From NCBI GenBank assembly GCA_028288315.1, contig JAQBNY010000096.1, positions 1-6,791 on the forward strand: 6,791 nucleotides of DNA, given 5' to 3'. The notes beneath the pieces are model-generated. The model was not told the DNA's origin. It did no database searches and saw nothing but the letters and a program-made list of their open reading frames with translations. The position numbers and the translations under genes were made by a program. Shown here in pieces: positions 1 to 6,768 of the stretch; position 1 is the first letter of the stretch, and every line of letters starts with the position of its first letter. The DNA is from Mucilaginibacter sp. GTDB taxonomy: Bacteria > Bacteroidota > Bacteroidia > Sphingobacteriales > Sphingobacteriaceae.

Positions 1-1
1 C

Positions 2-499
2 CAGCTTAAAAAAATAGGTATTACACCAGTACTGATAAGTGGCGATAAAAGATCTCGTTGCTTAGCAGTTGCCAAAACAATTGGTATTCAGGAGGTACAT
101 GCAGAAATGTTACCGGACGATAAACTGCAAATGGTAGATATTTACCGCAAAAAAGGCAAAACTATTATGATAGGCGATGGCATTAATGATGCTCCCGCCC
201 TTACCCAGGCCGACGTTGGTATTTCCATGAACGATGCCAGCCACATTGCTATCCAATCGGCAAAAGTGATATTGCTTAATACCGATCTACAGTCGGTGGT
301 GAAGTTTTTGCAAATAAGCAGGCATACCTTGCTAACCATCAAACAAAACCTTTTCTGGGCATTTGCTTACAACATAATTGCCATACCTGTTGCCGCATTA
401 GGTTTTCTTAATCCAATGGTGGGTGCCTTTGCAATGGCTTTCTCAGATGTTATTGTAATAGGCAATTCGCTGCGATTGAAAATTAAAAAAATAAGCTAA
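2..499 (+). CDS. Heavy-metal translocating P1B-type ATPase, C-terminal fragment (5' end outside window)
   Basis: This is the last 165 residues of an inner-membrane ATPase that exports or delivers a soft metal, most likely Cu(I), at the cost of ATP. The frame is open from base 2, so the internal ATG at 107 is not the start; the phosphorylation site (DKTGT) and metal-binding domains lie off the left edge. Visible in order, numbered within the fragment: the end of the P domain with ISGDK (12-16; many family members have TGD), AEMLPDDK (34-41), and the hinge motif GDGINDAPAL (58-67). Two C-terminal helices follow, the first with the Y-N pair (123-124) and I-P typical of P1B-1 copper pumps. The second helix has M145-A-F-S-D149 where Cu(I) pumps usually have MxxSS. 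It ends with the common NSLRLK tail and a short basic end. The family assignment is firm. Copper is an inference weakened by the Ser-to-Asp change. It is convergent with, and apparently unrelated to, the polysaccharide genes. Confidence 0.93.
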   Translation, partial: QLKKIGITPVLISGDKRSRCLAVAKTIGIQEVHAEMLPDDKLQMVDIYRKKGKTIMIGDGINDAPALTQADVGISMNDASHIAIQSAKVILLNTDLQSVVKFLQISRHTLLTIKQNLFWAFAYNIIAIPVAALGFLNPMVGAFAMAFSDVIVIGNSLRLKIKKIS

Positions 500-783
500 G
501 TGCTTACTAAAAACTTAAAAGTGCTCACCTAAGTAATTTGTTTGAAACAATGTTAATAGGCTCTTGCTATAGGTGAAGAGAAACTAATATCATTTCTAAT
601 TTCTTCAATTAAAACGGCATTCAGCTTTCTAATACTTTGCTAAATATTTGGTGATAAGCCGAGTGGTGGGCATGCCGAATTCGGCATCATTATGTTTACC
701 GGTCGTTTTGTGCAGCTTGCAGGTATAATTATTTCATGTTTGGCATTTAGCTTCTAGGTGCTTGCAAACAGAAAAAAACCTAA
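500..783. other. Convergent intergenic region, no gene recognised
   Basis: This gap separates the stop of the metal ATPase from the stop of the last minus-strand gene. No convincing coding sequence was found; open stretches of about 30 codons run across 630-728 on both strands but lack a recognisable start or family. It contains a perfect palindrome (672-687), a weaker interrupted palindrome TTGTTT-G-AAACAA (538-550), and the outer arm and A-tract of a candidate minus-strand terminator (from 772). The segment around 655-720 looks richer in G+C than its flanks, which would fit a small inserted or dispersed element. I saw no clear intrinsic terminator for the plus-strand ATPase gene. Confidence 0.6.
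672..687. repeat. Perfect 16-bp palindrome in intergenic DNA
   Basis: ATGCCGAATTCGGCAT is identical to its own reverse complement, with 8-bp arms and no spacer. The flanking bases (C on both sides) do not extend the symmetry. With no loop it would make only a poor RNA hairpin, and no T-tract follows on either strand, so it is not a good terminator. It could be a dimeric regulator's operator or the core of a dispersed intergenic repeat. It lies between two convergent gene ends, where an operator would have no obvious promoter to control. The symmetry is certain; the function is unknown. Confidence 0.6.
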
Positions 784-799
784 TTAAAACCTATAGGTT
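772..799 (-). terminator. Weak candidate intrinsic terminator for the minus-strand operon
   Basis: Read on the minus strand, AACCTA (799-794) can pair with TAGGTT (782-777) across an 11-base loop. The T-run corresponding to the plus-strand A-tract at 772-778 supplies the end of the second arm and continues past it. The stem begins inside the last codons of the final Wzi gene and spans its stop. It is only 6 bp with two G-C pairs, so it is weak. An alternative fold uses the 12-bp palindrome AACCTATAGGTT (788-799). Position at the end of the operon supports the call more than stem strength does. Confidence 0.35.
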
Positions 800-2481
800 A
801 CACCCAACTCTGTATGAAAATTAAATACATCATTATGCGGAATGTAGTATTGTGTAGGATCATAATCTTTTAATACCCACTCGTAATTTAATGATTTTAT
901 TTCCTGTAGTTTGGCATTAAATATTAAATTTTTATAGCTCCATTCTCCATTTAAAGCAAAAGCAAAATCAACCCATTTACGACTGTTACCGTTAATATCA
1001 GGGAAAGCTACCCTTGCAAAATCAACGTTATGTTCTAAACGTTCAAATCCAACACCCAATTTTTTAAGTCCTGATATCCAGCTAACATCTACCGATTGGA
1101 GGTTACCTCCTGATCCTGTACCCGCGCCGAGTATTTGTCCCTGATTAGTATGGCCATGTATTACACCACCATGTATATACCATCCTCCTGCATCTCTAAC
1201 TAACCTATCCGGTGTTTGAGAAAGCTGTGTAATTTCTGCGCTAAATAAAATATGCTGGTTAGTATAACCATTTAATTGAATCATTTTTCGCAAACCAAAT
1301 ATGTATGCCCGTGAGTGTTCCGGCGATCCAATAAAATCTCTGTAATTATACGAATTGTCATTTAAACCATACTCAAAATATATTTCGGCCTGCGCTTTTG
1401 TAAACAGCCAACGAGCATATAATGATGTGTATTGATCGCGAGGAAAAGGATCGCCATCATTAGTATTTTGCTTTTGATATGGGACAAAAAAAGGTAAATA
1501 GCCACTGAAGCCTGTTACATCTTTCCAATAAGCATCAAATGTTCTTATTAAGCCAAGTGTTAATCCAGGTACCCATTTTGGGTGATAATTTAAATTAAAA
1601 CCTGTAAAATATCGCCAGTGATCACTCTTAGGAATATATATATTGCTTCCATTAGATAAAGTAGTTTCATTTAACGGTGAAAAACCTGAAGCATCTAATC
1701 GACCGGCTATTATTTGTCCTTCAAAAGCCCCTATATACGTATTTATAGGACGTACAGTGTTTATGGTAATGTGCTTAAATCCAGGAGCGTTATTGCTCAT
1801 AATTAATGAATTGCGGATACCCGGCCCCCACCAAATATTTTCGTTTGATAACCCTATAGATGCAGGGCCAAAAGTAAGCCTTATATTACTTTGTCCCCAA
1901 AATGCCTTACTAAAGGGGCCGTTGCCATAACGTTCCGGCCAATCAATATAAATATTATAATAATTGTAATAATTAATTAAATCCTGATCAGAATGACCGC
2001 TGGCAAATCCATTAAATTTTGGATTAGCAGCATATACAAACTCTGGCCTTAATTGTATGCTTAATGGGCCATATTTAAAAAACACACCGCCACTAATCAT
2101 TGTTTGGTATCCTTTTGCCGGAATCATTGCTCCATCATTCCAACCATACGGATGATCAGAATTAAATTGTTGCTGCCAGTTTAAAGGTAGTATTTGAATT
2201 AGGCCCTTACCTTTACCAAAGGTAAAAGGTCCTGTTTTTGTATAGCTATCTTTTCTAAATGAACTATCAGGATCAAATACATCGTTAACTTTAAGTGCCG
2301 CCGAAAAAAGTGGACGAATAGTAAAAGAAACATTGGAATCAATTTTGCCAAGCAATTGTTGCCTTCGGTAATAATCGTCAAGTACTGGTGTGCCAACCGG
2401 TAATGATTGTGCTATAACTTTAGTAAATGTAAATGATGTAAACACACATACTATATTTAACAAAAAAAATATCTTTCTCAT
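784..2481 (-). CDS. Wzi-family capsule assembly outer-membrane protein (second copy)
   Basis: This 565-residue protein is predicted to be an outer-membrane beta-barrel of the Wzi family, whose characterised E. coli member binds capsular polysaccharide and holds it at the cell surface. A signal peptide covers residues 1-24 (basic MRK, hydrophobic core, V-I-A then Q), so the mature protein would begin QSLPVGT. Conserved blocks include HPYGWNDG (110-117), FWGQSNIRL (194-202), the hallmark NIWWGPGIRN (215-224), SNNAPGF (229-235) and FEGQIIAGRL (253-262). Near the C-terminus are TNQGQILGAG (445-454) and NGEWSYKNLIFNAKLQ (511-526). It ends TYRF, the terminal aromatic expected of a BamA substrate. 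At 565 residues it is longer than E. coli Wzi (479), as Bacteroidota members often are. The ATG at 2481 starts 16 bases after the upstream Wzi stop, so co-transcription is likely. It closely resembles its neighbour, so a paralogous duplication is inferred. Polymer specificity is unknown. Confidence 0.88.
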   Translation of the reverse strand: MRKIFFLLNIVCVFTSFTFTKVIAQSLPVGTPVLDDYYRRQQLLGKIDSNVSFTIRPLFSAALKVNDVFDPDSSFRKDSYTKTGPFTFGKGKGLIQILPLNWQQQFNSDHPYGWNDGAMIPAKGYQTMISGGVFFKYGPLSIQLRPEFVYAANPKFNGFASGHSDQDLINYYNYYNIYIDWPERYGNGPFSKAFWGQSNIRLTFGPASIGLSNENIWWGPGIRNSLIMSNNAPGFKHITINTVRPINTYIGAFEGQIIAGRLDASGFSPLNETTLSNGSNIYIPKSDHWRYFTGFNLNYHPKWVPGLTLGLIRTFDAYWKDVTGFSGYLPFFVPYQKQNTNDGDPFPRDQYTSLYARWLFTKAQAEIYFEYGLNDNSYNYRDFIGSPEHSRAYIFGLRKMIQLNGYTNQHILFSAEITQLSQTPDRLVRDAGGWYIHGGVIHGHTNQGQILGAGTGSGGNLQSVDVSWISGLKKLGVGFERLEHNVDFARVAFPDINGNSRKWVDFAFALNGEWSYKNLIFNAKLQEIKSLNYEWVLKDYDPTQYYIPHNDVFNFHTELGVTYRF

Positions 2482-2497
2482 TATTTAGCTATTGTGT

Positions 2498-4192
2498 TTA
2501 AAACCTATATGTTGCGCCTAACTGAATTTGTACATTAAAAGCATCAACCCCATTTACAAAATACGGATCACCGGGGTTTTGCTTTAAATACCATTGATAA
2601 TTTAACGATTGGATAGCCTGCAGTTTAGCATTAAAAATTAAATTCTTATAATTCCATTCGCCATTGACCGCAAAACTTAAGTCAACCCAATGCCTTCTCA
2701 GATCGGAAGTATCGTAATAAGCATAATAATAAAAATCGTCATTATGAGTGTATCGCTCAATTTGGATTCCCAACTTTTTCAGTCCCTTTATCCAACTAAC
2801 ACTTAACGATTGTAAGTTGCCTCCCGGCCCAATTCCGGCACCTAATACCTCGCCTTGGTTGGTATACCCCTGCCTGATATACTTACTTACATACCACTCA
2901 TATCCTTGCTTAATATTATTAATATCATTTTCCTGGAGTTGTGTAACTTCAACTCCAATTAAGATATTTTCGTTTCTCGATTTATTGAAAGGTAACATCT
3001 TTCTTAAACCAAATATGTAAGCACGTGATTTATCTGGCGATAATAAATTTTGAGTGAAATCATTTGTGTTATTATTATGTCCGTATTCAAAATATATTTC
3101 GGCATGTTCTTGCGTCCAAATCCATCGCATAAATACCGCGCTTCGTTGATCTTGCTTGTTTATAGGATTATCTGGAGCCTTGACCTGTTTATTGGAAGAA
3201 AACAAGGGTAAATAATCTGTTATACTGCTTAAATCTTTCCCATATGTTTGTGAACTTTGGTCAAACCCTAAGAATAAGCATGGCAACCATTTAGGTTGCC
3301 ATGTTAAAACTATTCCTGCCAAATATCTCCAATCATTAAGTTTTGGAACATACAAGTTTGTGCCAAAATAAGAATGATCAGGCACTAAAGGCGCAAAGCC
3401 GGAGTTTTCTAATCTTCCAGCGATCAATTGCCCTTCAAAAGAGCCTATTGGCGTTTTTATTGGTCGTAACGTATTAAATGTTAAGTGTGCAAAGCCGGGA
3501 GCAGAATTACTCATTAATAGTGAATTACGTATCCCGGGCCCCCACCATAGGTTTTCTGTTGATACACCGAATGATAAGGCCTTAAAATTTAACCTGATGC
3601 TACTTTGGCCCCAATACAGCTTGGTATAGCTTTGTGTACCAAATCTTACAGGAAGATCAATGTTATTGTAAATATCATAATAACGAGCAAAAATAACATC
3701 ATCATAGTTCTTGTTAAAAGTTTCAAACTCTAAATTTGCCGCTGTAACAAATTGGGGATTAAGCTGGATAGTTAGCGGTCCATATGCCATGTAAATACCT
3801 GCGCTTGTCAATGTTTGCAAGCCCTTAGAAGGTATCATTGGGCCATCATTCCAACCATAAGGATGATGCGAATTAAATTGGGTTTGCAAACTTAAAGGTA
3901 AAAGACTCCATTTTAATTTATGGTCCTTAGATTGTCCGGAACGGATTGCATCTAATAAGTTGTACCGCTTTTCGGCGCTGTCAGGATAAAACGCATCGCT
4001 GTGCCTTTTAAGAAGGCTTGGAAAAATTGGGCGAACCGTAAATGAAACGCTTGTATCAGCTGTACCCATTAACTGGGCGTTTCTGTAATAGTCTTCTACT
4101 GAAGTTGTACCAACGGGTAAAGATTGTGAATAAACGCTAAATCTTACAAGTAAACTTAATGCGCCAATAACTATTATCTTTATGACCTTCAT
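2498..4192 (-). CDS. Wzi-family capsule assembly outer-membrane protein (first copy)
   Basis: This 564-residue paralogue of the downstream gene shares the same architecture. The signal peptide is residues 1-22 (V-Y-S then Q), giving the same mature start QSLPVGT. Shared landmarks are PYGWNDGPMIP (111-121), YWGQSSIRL (193-201), NLWWGPGIRN (214-223), SNSAPGF (228-234), FEGQLIAGRL (252-261), AEIYFEYG (364-371), SRAYIFGLRKM (389-399), NQGEVLGAG (445-453) and GEWNYKNLIFNAKLQ (511-525), with the same TYRF end. By eye roughly half of positions match the second copy, with almost no gaps in the first 190 residues. Differences cluster in segments likely to be surface loops, including a tyrosine-rich run (486-494, DDFYYYAYYD region). 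Its ATG overlaps the lipoprotein stop by four bases (ATGA), so translation is probably coupled. The family predicts polysaccharide binding and anchoring at the outer membrane; the actual ligand is not visible. Confidence 0.88.
   Translation of the reverse strand: MKVIKIIVIGALSLLVRFSVYSQSLPVGTTSVEDYYRNAQLMGTADTSVSFTVRPIFPSLLKRHSDAFYPDSAEKRYNLLDAIRSGQSKDHKLKWSLLPLSLQTQFNSHHPYGWNDGPMIPSKGLQTLTSAGIYMAYGPLTIQLNPQFVTAANLEFETFNKNYDDVIFARYYDIYNNIDLPVRFGTQSYTKLYWGQSSIRLNFKALSFGVSTENLWWGPGIRNSLLMSNSAPGFAHLTFNTLRPIKTPIGSFEGQLIAGRLENSGFAPLVPDHSYFGTNLYVPKLNDWRYLAGIVLTWQPKWLPCLFLGFDQSSQTYGKDLSSITDYLPLFSSNKQVKAPDNPINKQDQRSAVFMRWIWTQEHAEIYFEYGHNNNTNDFTQNLLSPDKSRAYIFGLRKMLPFNKSRNENILIGVEVTQLQENDINNIKQGYEWYVSKYIRQGYTNQGEVLGAGIGPGGNLQSLSVSWIKGLKKLGIQIERYTHNDDFYYYAYYDTSDLRRHWVDLSFAVNGEWNYKNLIFNAKLQAIQSLNYQWYLKQNPGDPYFVNGVDAFNVQIQLGATYRF
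4189..4192 (-). promoter_or_regulatory. ATGA stop/start overlap coupling lipoprotein and Wzi genes
   Basis: On the minus strand the start ATG of the first Wzi gene (4192-4190) overlaps the TGA stop of the lipoprotein gene (4191-4189). Such four-base overlaps usually mean translational coupling by terminating and restarting ribosomes. They suggest the two products are wanted in related amounts. No separate Shine-Dalgarno for the Wzi gene is evident. Confidence 0.8.
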
Positions 4193-4830
4193 AATGTAAT
4201 TGCTTTGATCTTAATATTATCTATTGACCAGCTTTCGTCACATTTAGGATCAGCGGAATCAGTTTGAACAAGTTTATCTAAACATTGTAATATTAAAGCT
4301 TTGTTAGAGTGCCTTATAATTTTTTCAATCTTATATAATGTTGTTCCGTTTGGATTTGTAATTAACTCGCAAAAACCAGGCAGATCTGTTCTGTAAGCAC
4401 CAACTTTAGGATTATTATAATTGTTAGGATAATCTAAAGGATATGATTGTGGTGAGCAAAATACACCAACACCACATGCCGAATTGGAAAAAGAAGTATT
4501 AATATATGGATTTCCGTCTACCAGCATTTCCCATATATCAGGCCCATCAGGTGCGGTTTTATTACCATCCCAACTATCATGAATATAAAGATCAAACGAA
4601 ATTTCAACAAGGTCATGTTTAGGTAAATTGCTAACAGTTAAAGCAAAACTGCCATTATTATAATTGCCTAATACAGATGTTCCATTGAACTGGCTAAGTA
4701 TTCCATTATCAATGTTAGATAAATTGCCCGATTCAAAATCATTATTATAAACCTCAACTTCATTACTAATATTTTTTTTACACGAAAAAATAAAAATTAG
4801 CAATATTACAAGAAGTATATTTTTAAGCAT
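4189..4830 (-). CDS. Lipoprotein with lectin-like beta-sandwich domain, function unknown
   Basis: This is a 213-residue predicted lipoprotein. A hydrophobic leader (residues 5-16) ends in I-F-S-C, a lipobox with the lipidated Cys at 17, followed by K-K. The rest reads as a jelly-roll beta-sandwich seen in many secreted proteins: NDFESG (30-35), the alternating strand pattern FALTVSNLP (62-70), then ISFDLYIHDSWDGN (77-90), DIWEMLVDG (98-106), NTSFSN (111-116), and the closing DESWSIDNIKI (198-208). Similar W/D-rich sandwiches occur in proteins suspected of carbohydrate binding, but no ligand site is proven here. Five further cysteines (119, 125, 154, 183, 197) could allow disulfides, with one left over. 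The ATG directly follows the dehydratase stop (TAAATG, no gap) and the end overlaps the Wzi start, so it is embedded in the polysaccharide operon. An accessory role in capsule export or attachment is an inference. Whether it faces the periplasm or the surface cannot be told. Confidence 0.8.
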   Translation of the reverse strand: MLKNILLVILLIFIFSCKKNISNEVEVYNNDFESGNLSNIDNGILSQFNGTSVLGNYNNGSFALTVSNLPKHDLVEISFDLYIHDSWDGNKTAPDGPDIWEMLVDGNPYINTSFSNSACGVGVFCSPQSYPLDYPNNYNNPKVGAYRTDLPGFCELITNPNGTTLYKIEKIIRHSNKALILQCLDKLVQTDSADPKCDESWSIDNIKIKAITL

Positions 4831-6768
4831 TTATAGGGTATTGAATGCTAGATCTAATTCTTCAAAAACGGAATTTTTGCTTTTAAATTCCTGAACAATT
4901 TGTTTCATAGCTTTAACGACCTGAAGGTCATCATTATTTTTAGCATGAGTGATTAAACCGTATATCTGACTTTCAACTTCATTGAAATAATATTCTCTAA
5001 CCTTACCAATCATAATTTTTTCATGATGAGTAGGCATAGTATTTTCATTATTATTTAATAATTCTTCAAATAGTTTTTCACCCGGCCTTAAACCTGAATA
5101 TTCAATTTTAATATCATGATTAGGAATAAGTCCTGCCAGCCGTATCATACGTTTGGCCAAGTCTATAATTTTTACAGATTTCCCCATGTCAAATATATAT
5201 ATCTCACCTCCATTGCCCATACAGCCCGCTTCAAGTACTAAACGGCAAGCTTCTGGTATGGTCATGAAATATCTGGTAATTTCGGGATGTGTCACGGTTA
5301 TAGGGCCACCCTTCTCTATTTGTTGTTTAAACCGTGGTATAACAGAGCCATTAGATCCTAAAACATTACCAAAACGAGTGGTAATGAATTTGGTAACAGG
5401 TACCGGATGAGTTAATTCATTATAGCTATTACTACATTGGTAATCTTTAGTATGTATAGATCTATTTAATGATTGTACATAAATCTCGGCAATTCTTTTT
5501 GATGCCCCCATAACATTTGTAGGATTTACTGCCTTATCGGTAGATATCATTACAAATTTTAATACGCCATGTTTCACAGCAAGATCTGCAATCGTTTTTG
5601 TACCCAGAACGTTTGTCTTTACGCATTCAGATGCATTATCTTCCATTAATGGAACGTGCTTATAGGCAGCGGCATGGTACACATAATGGGGCTTATATGT
5701 ATCAAATAAATTCTGCATTCTTTTTTCATCTTTTACATCACCTATGTATGCATGAAAATTTAAATCTGTATGTGTTTCTTCAATTTCAAGGTACAGGTGA
5801 TGTAAAGCCGTTTCTGACTGATCACACATAATGATGAGGCCTATATCAAACTTTAAAAGTTGCCTTACTATTTCACTACCAATTGAGCCTGCGGCACCTG
5901 TAATTAAAATTCGTTTCCCTTTTAATTCCTTTTGTATACCCGTTATGTCAATTTCAATTGATTTTCTATTCAAAAGATCTTCAATATTGATCTTCTGGAT
6001 TTGGGTAGGTTGAAGTTTGCCACTTACCCACACATCCTGTGGAGGTATATTTAAAACCTTGATATCATTTTCAAGGCACATATCCACCACCTTATTTTTA
6101 TGCTCAACCGGTATCGTATATGATGCGAAAATAATCTCGTCTAATTCATGCTGCTCAATAAGCATAGGTAGGTCTTTGGCATCTAATATTTTAATGCCAT
6201 CAATAGTCTTTCCTACTTTGCGTTGATCATCATCTATAAATGCTATGATATTCTTGTTAACTTTATAGTCATGATCAAATGTTCTTTTTGTTGCTACACC
6301 AGCTTCACCAGCGCCATAAATAATAGCTCTTTTTTTATCTAGTTTTAAATTTTTCACATACAGAAAAAAGTATTTTACTAAAATTCTATAAGTAACCATT
6401 AATAAAAAACAAGCCAAGCCATTTACAACAAGTAAGCTGTTGGAAATCAATGGATGATTCCCCAGTGCTATTCCCAAAAAGTTTATTAAAACAAATGCTC
6501 CGTTACTAATTAATACCGCAAACAAAATCCTAAAAGAATCTTGCGCACTAGTATACCTTATTATACCCGAATAGGTTCTAATGCTAAAAAAAACTATCGT
6601 ATTTATTACTGCAACTATTAAAATATTCCTACTGAACTCTACATAATTTAAGGTAGGTAAATCGAAATTGTGTTTAATTAAATAAGCAACCGTTAACGAG
6701 ATACAACTAATGAGTATATCCAGGGTAAAGATTATCCATCGAGGAACTATGTTTAATTGGTTGAACAA
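4831..6768 (-). CDS. Membrane-bound nucleotide-sugar 4,6-dehydratase/epimerase (CapD/WbpM/PglF type)
   Basis: This large SDR enzyme of about 645 residues is predicted to convert a UDP-HexNAc (probably UDP-GlcNAc) to a 4-keto-6-deoxy sugar for surface glycans. Four N-terminal membrane helices (about 11-31, 47-64, 80-100, 109-128) are followed by a Rossmann-like domain with GAGEAG (152-157). The C-terminal SDR domain has the NAD(P)-binding GAAGSIG (291-297), HAAAYKHVPLMEDN (365-378), the catalytic ISTDKAVNPTN (408-418), and M420-G-A-S-K424 in place of the classical YxxxK. The Met is typical of WbpM-like members. FGNVLGSNGSVIPRF (466-480) and GLRPGEKLFEELL (559-571) are also family signatures. 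About 15-20 extra residues (435-457) lie before the TKFITTRFGN strand. The called start is TTG at 6768; the frame stays open to the right edge, so a start outside the window is possible. The 'MFxxLNIVPRW'-like beginning resembles family N-termini, which supports a start near here. It is the first visible gene of the operon, and its promoter is not in view. Confidence 0.93.
   Translation of the reverse strand: MFNQLNIVPRWIIFTLDILISCISLTVAYLIKHNFDLPTLNYVEFSRNILIVAVINTIVFFSIRTYSGIIRYTSAQDSFRILFAVLISNGAFVLINFLGIALGNHPLISNSLLVVNGLACFLLMVTYRILVKYFFLYVKNLKLDKKRAIIYGAGEAGVATKRTFDHDYKVNKNIIAFIDDDQRKVGKTIDGIKILDAKDLPMLIEQHELDEIIFASYTIPVEHKNKVVDMCLENDIKVLNIPPQDVWVSGKLQPTQIQKINIEDLLNRKSIEIDITGIQKELKGKRILITGAAGSIGSEIVRQLLKFDIGLIIMCDQSETALHHLYLEIEETHTDLNFHAYIGDVKDEKRMQNLFDTYKPHYVYHAAAYKHVPLMEDNASECVKTNVLGTKTIADLAVKHGVLKFVMISTDKAVNPTNVMGASKRIAEIYVQSLNRSIHTKDYQCSNSYNELTHPVPVTKFITTRFGNVLGSNGSVIPRFKQQIEKGGPITVTHPEITRYFMTIPEACRLVLEAGCMGNGGEIYIFDMGKSVKIIDLAKRMIRLAGLIPNHDIKIEYSGLRPGEKLFEELLNNNENTMPTHHEKIMIGKVREYYFNEVESQIYGLITHAKNNDDLQVVKAMKQIVQEFKSKNSVFEELDLAFNTL

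Noticed and set aside
107..499. ATG at 107 as the start of a complete 130-residue protein
   Set aside because: The same frame is open back to base 2 and encodes conserved P-type ATPase sequence (ISGDK and onward), so 107 is an internal Met of a truncated gene.
504..536. Possible terminator hairpin after the metal ATPase (TTACT with AGTAA)
   Set aside because: The stem is only 5 AT-rich base pairs across a long loop and has no following T-tract.
630..728. Small intergenic peptide gene around the palindrome
   Set aside because: Both strands are open for about 30 codons, but there is no convincing start region, signal or family, and such lengths are expected by chance.
788..799. AACCTATAGGTT palindrome as an operator
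   Set aside because: It falls in the last codons of the second Wzi gene, encoding the conserved TYRF end, so coding constraint explains it; it was considered only as part of the terminator.
1643..1930. Plus-strand open frame of 95 codons inside the second Wzi gene
   Set aside because: It lies antisense to a well-conserved Wzi coding region, has no recognisable domain, and is best explained as a shadow frame.
5153..6226. Several plus-strand open frames opposite the dehydratase gene
   Set aside because: They are short, antisense to strongly conserved SDR motifs, and resemble no protein family.
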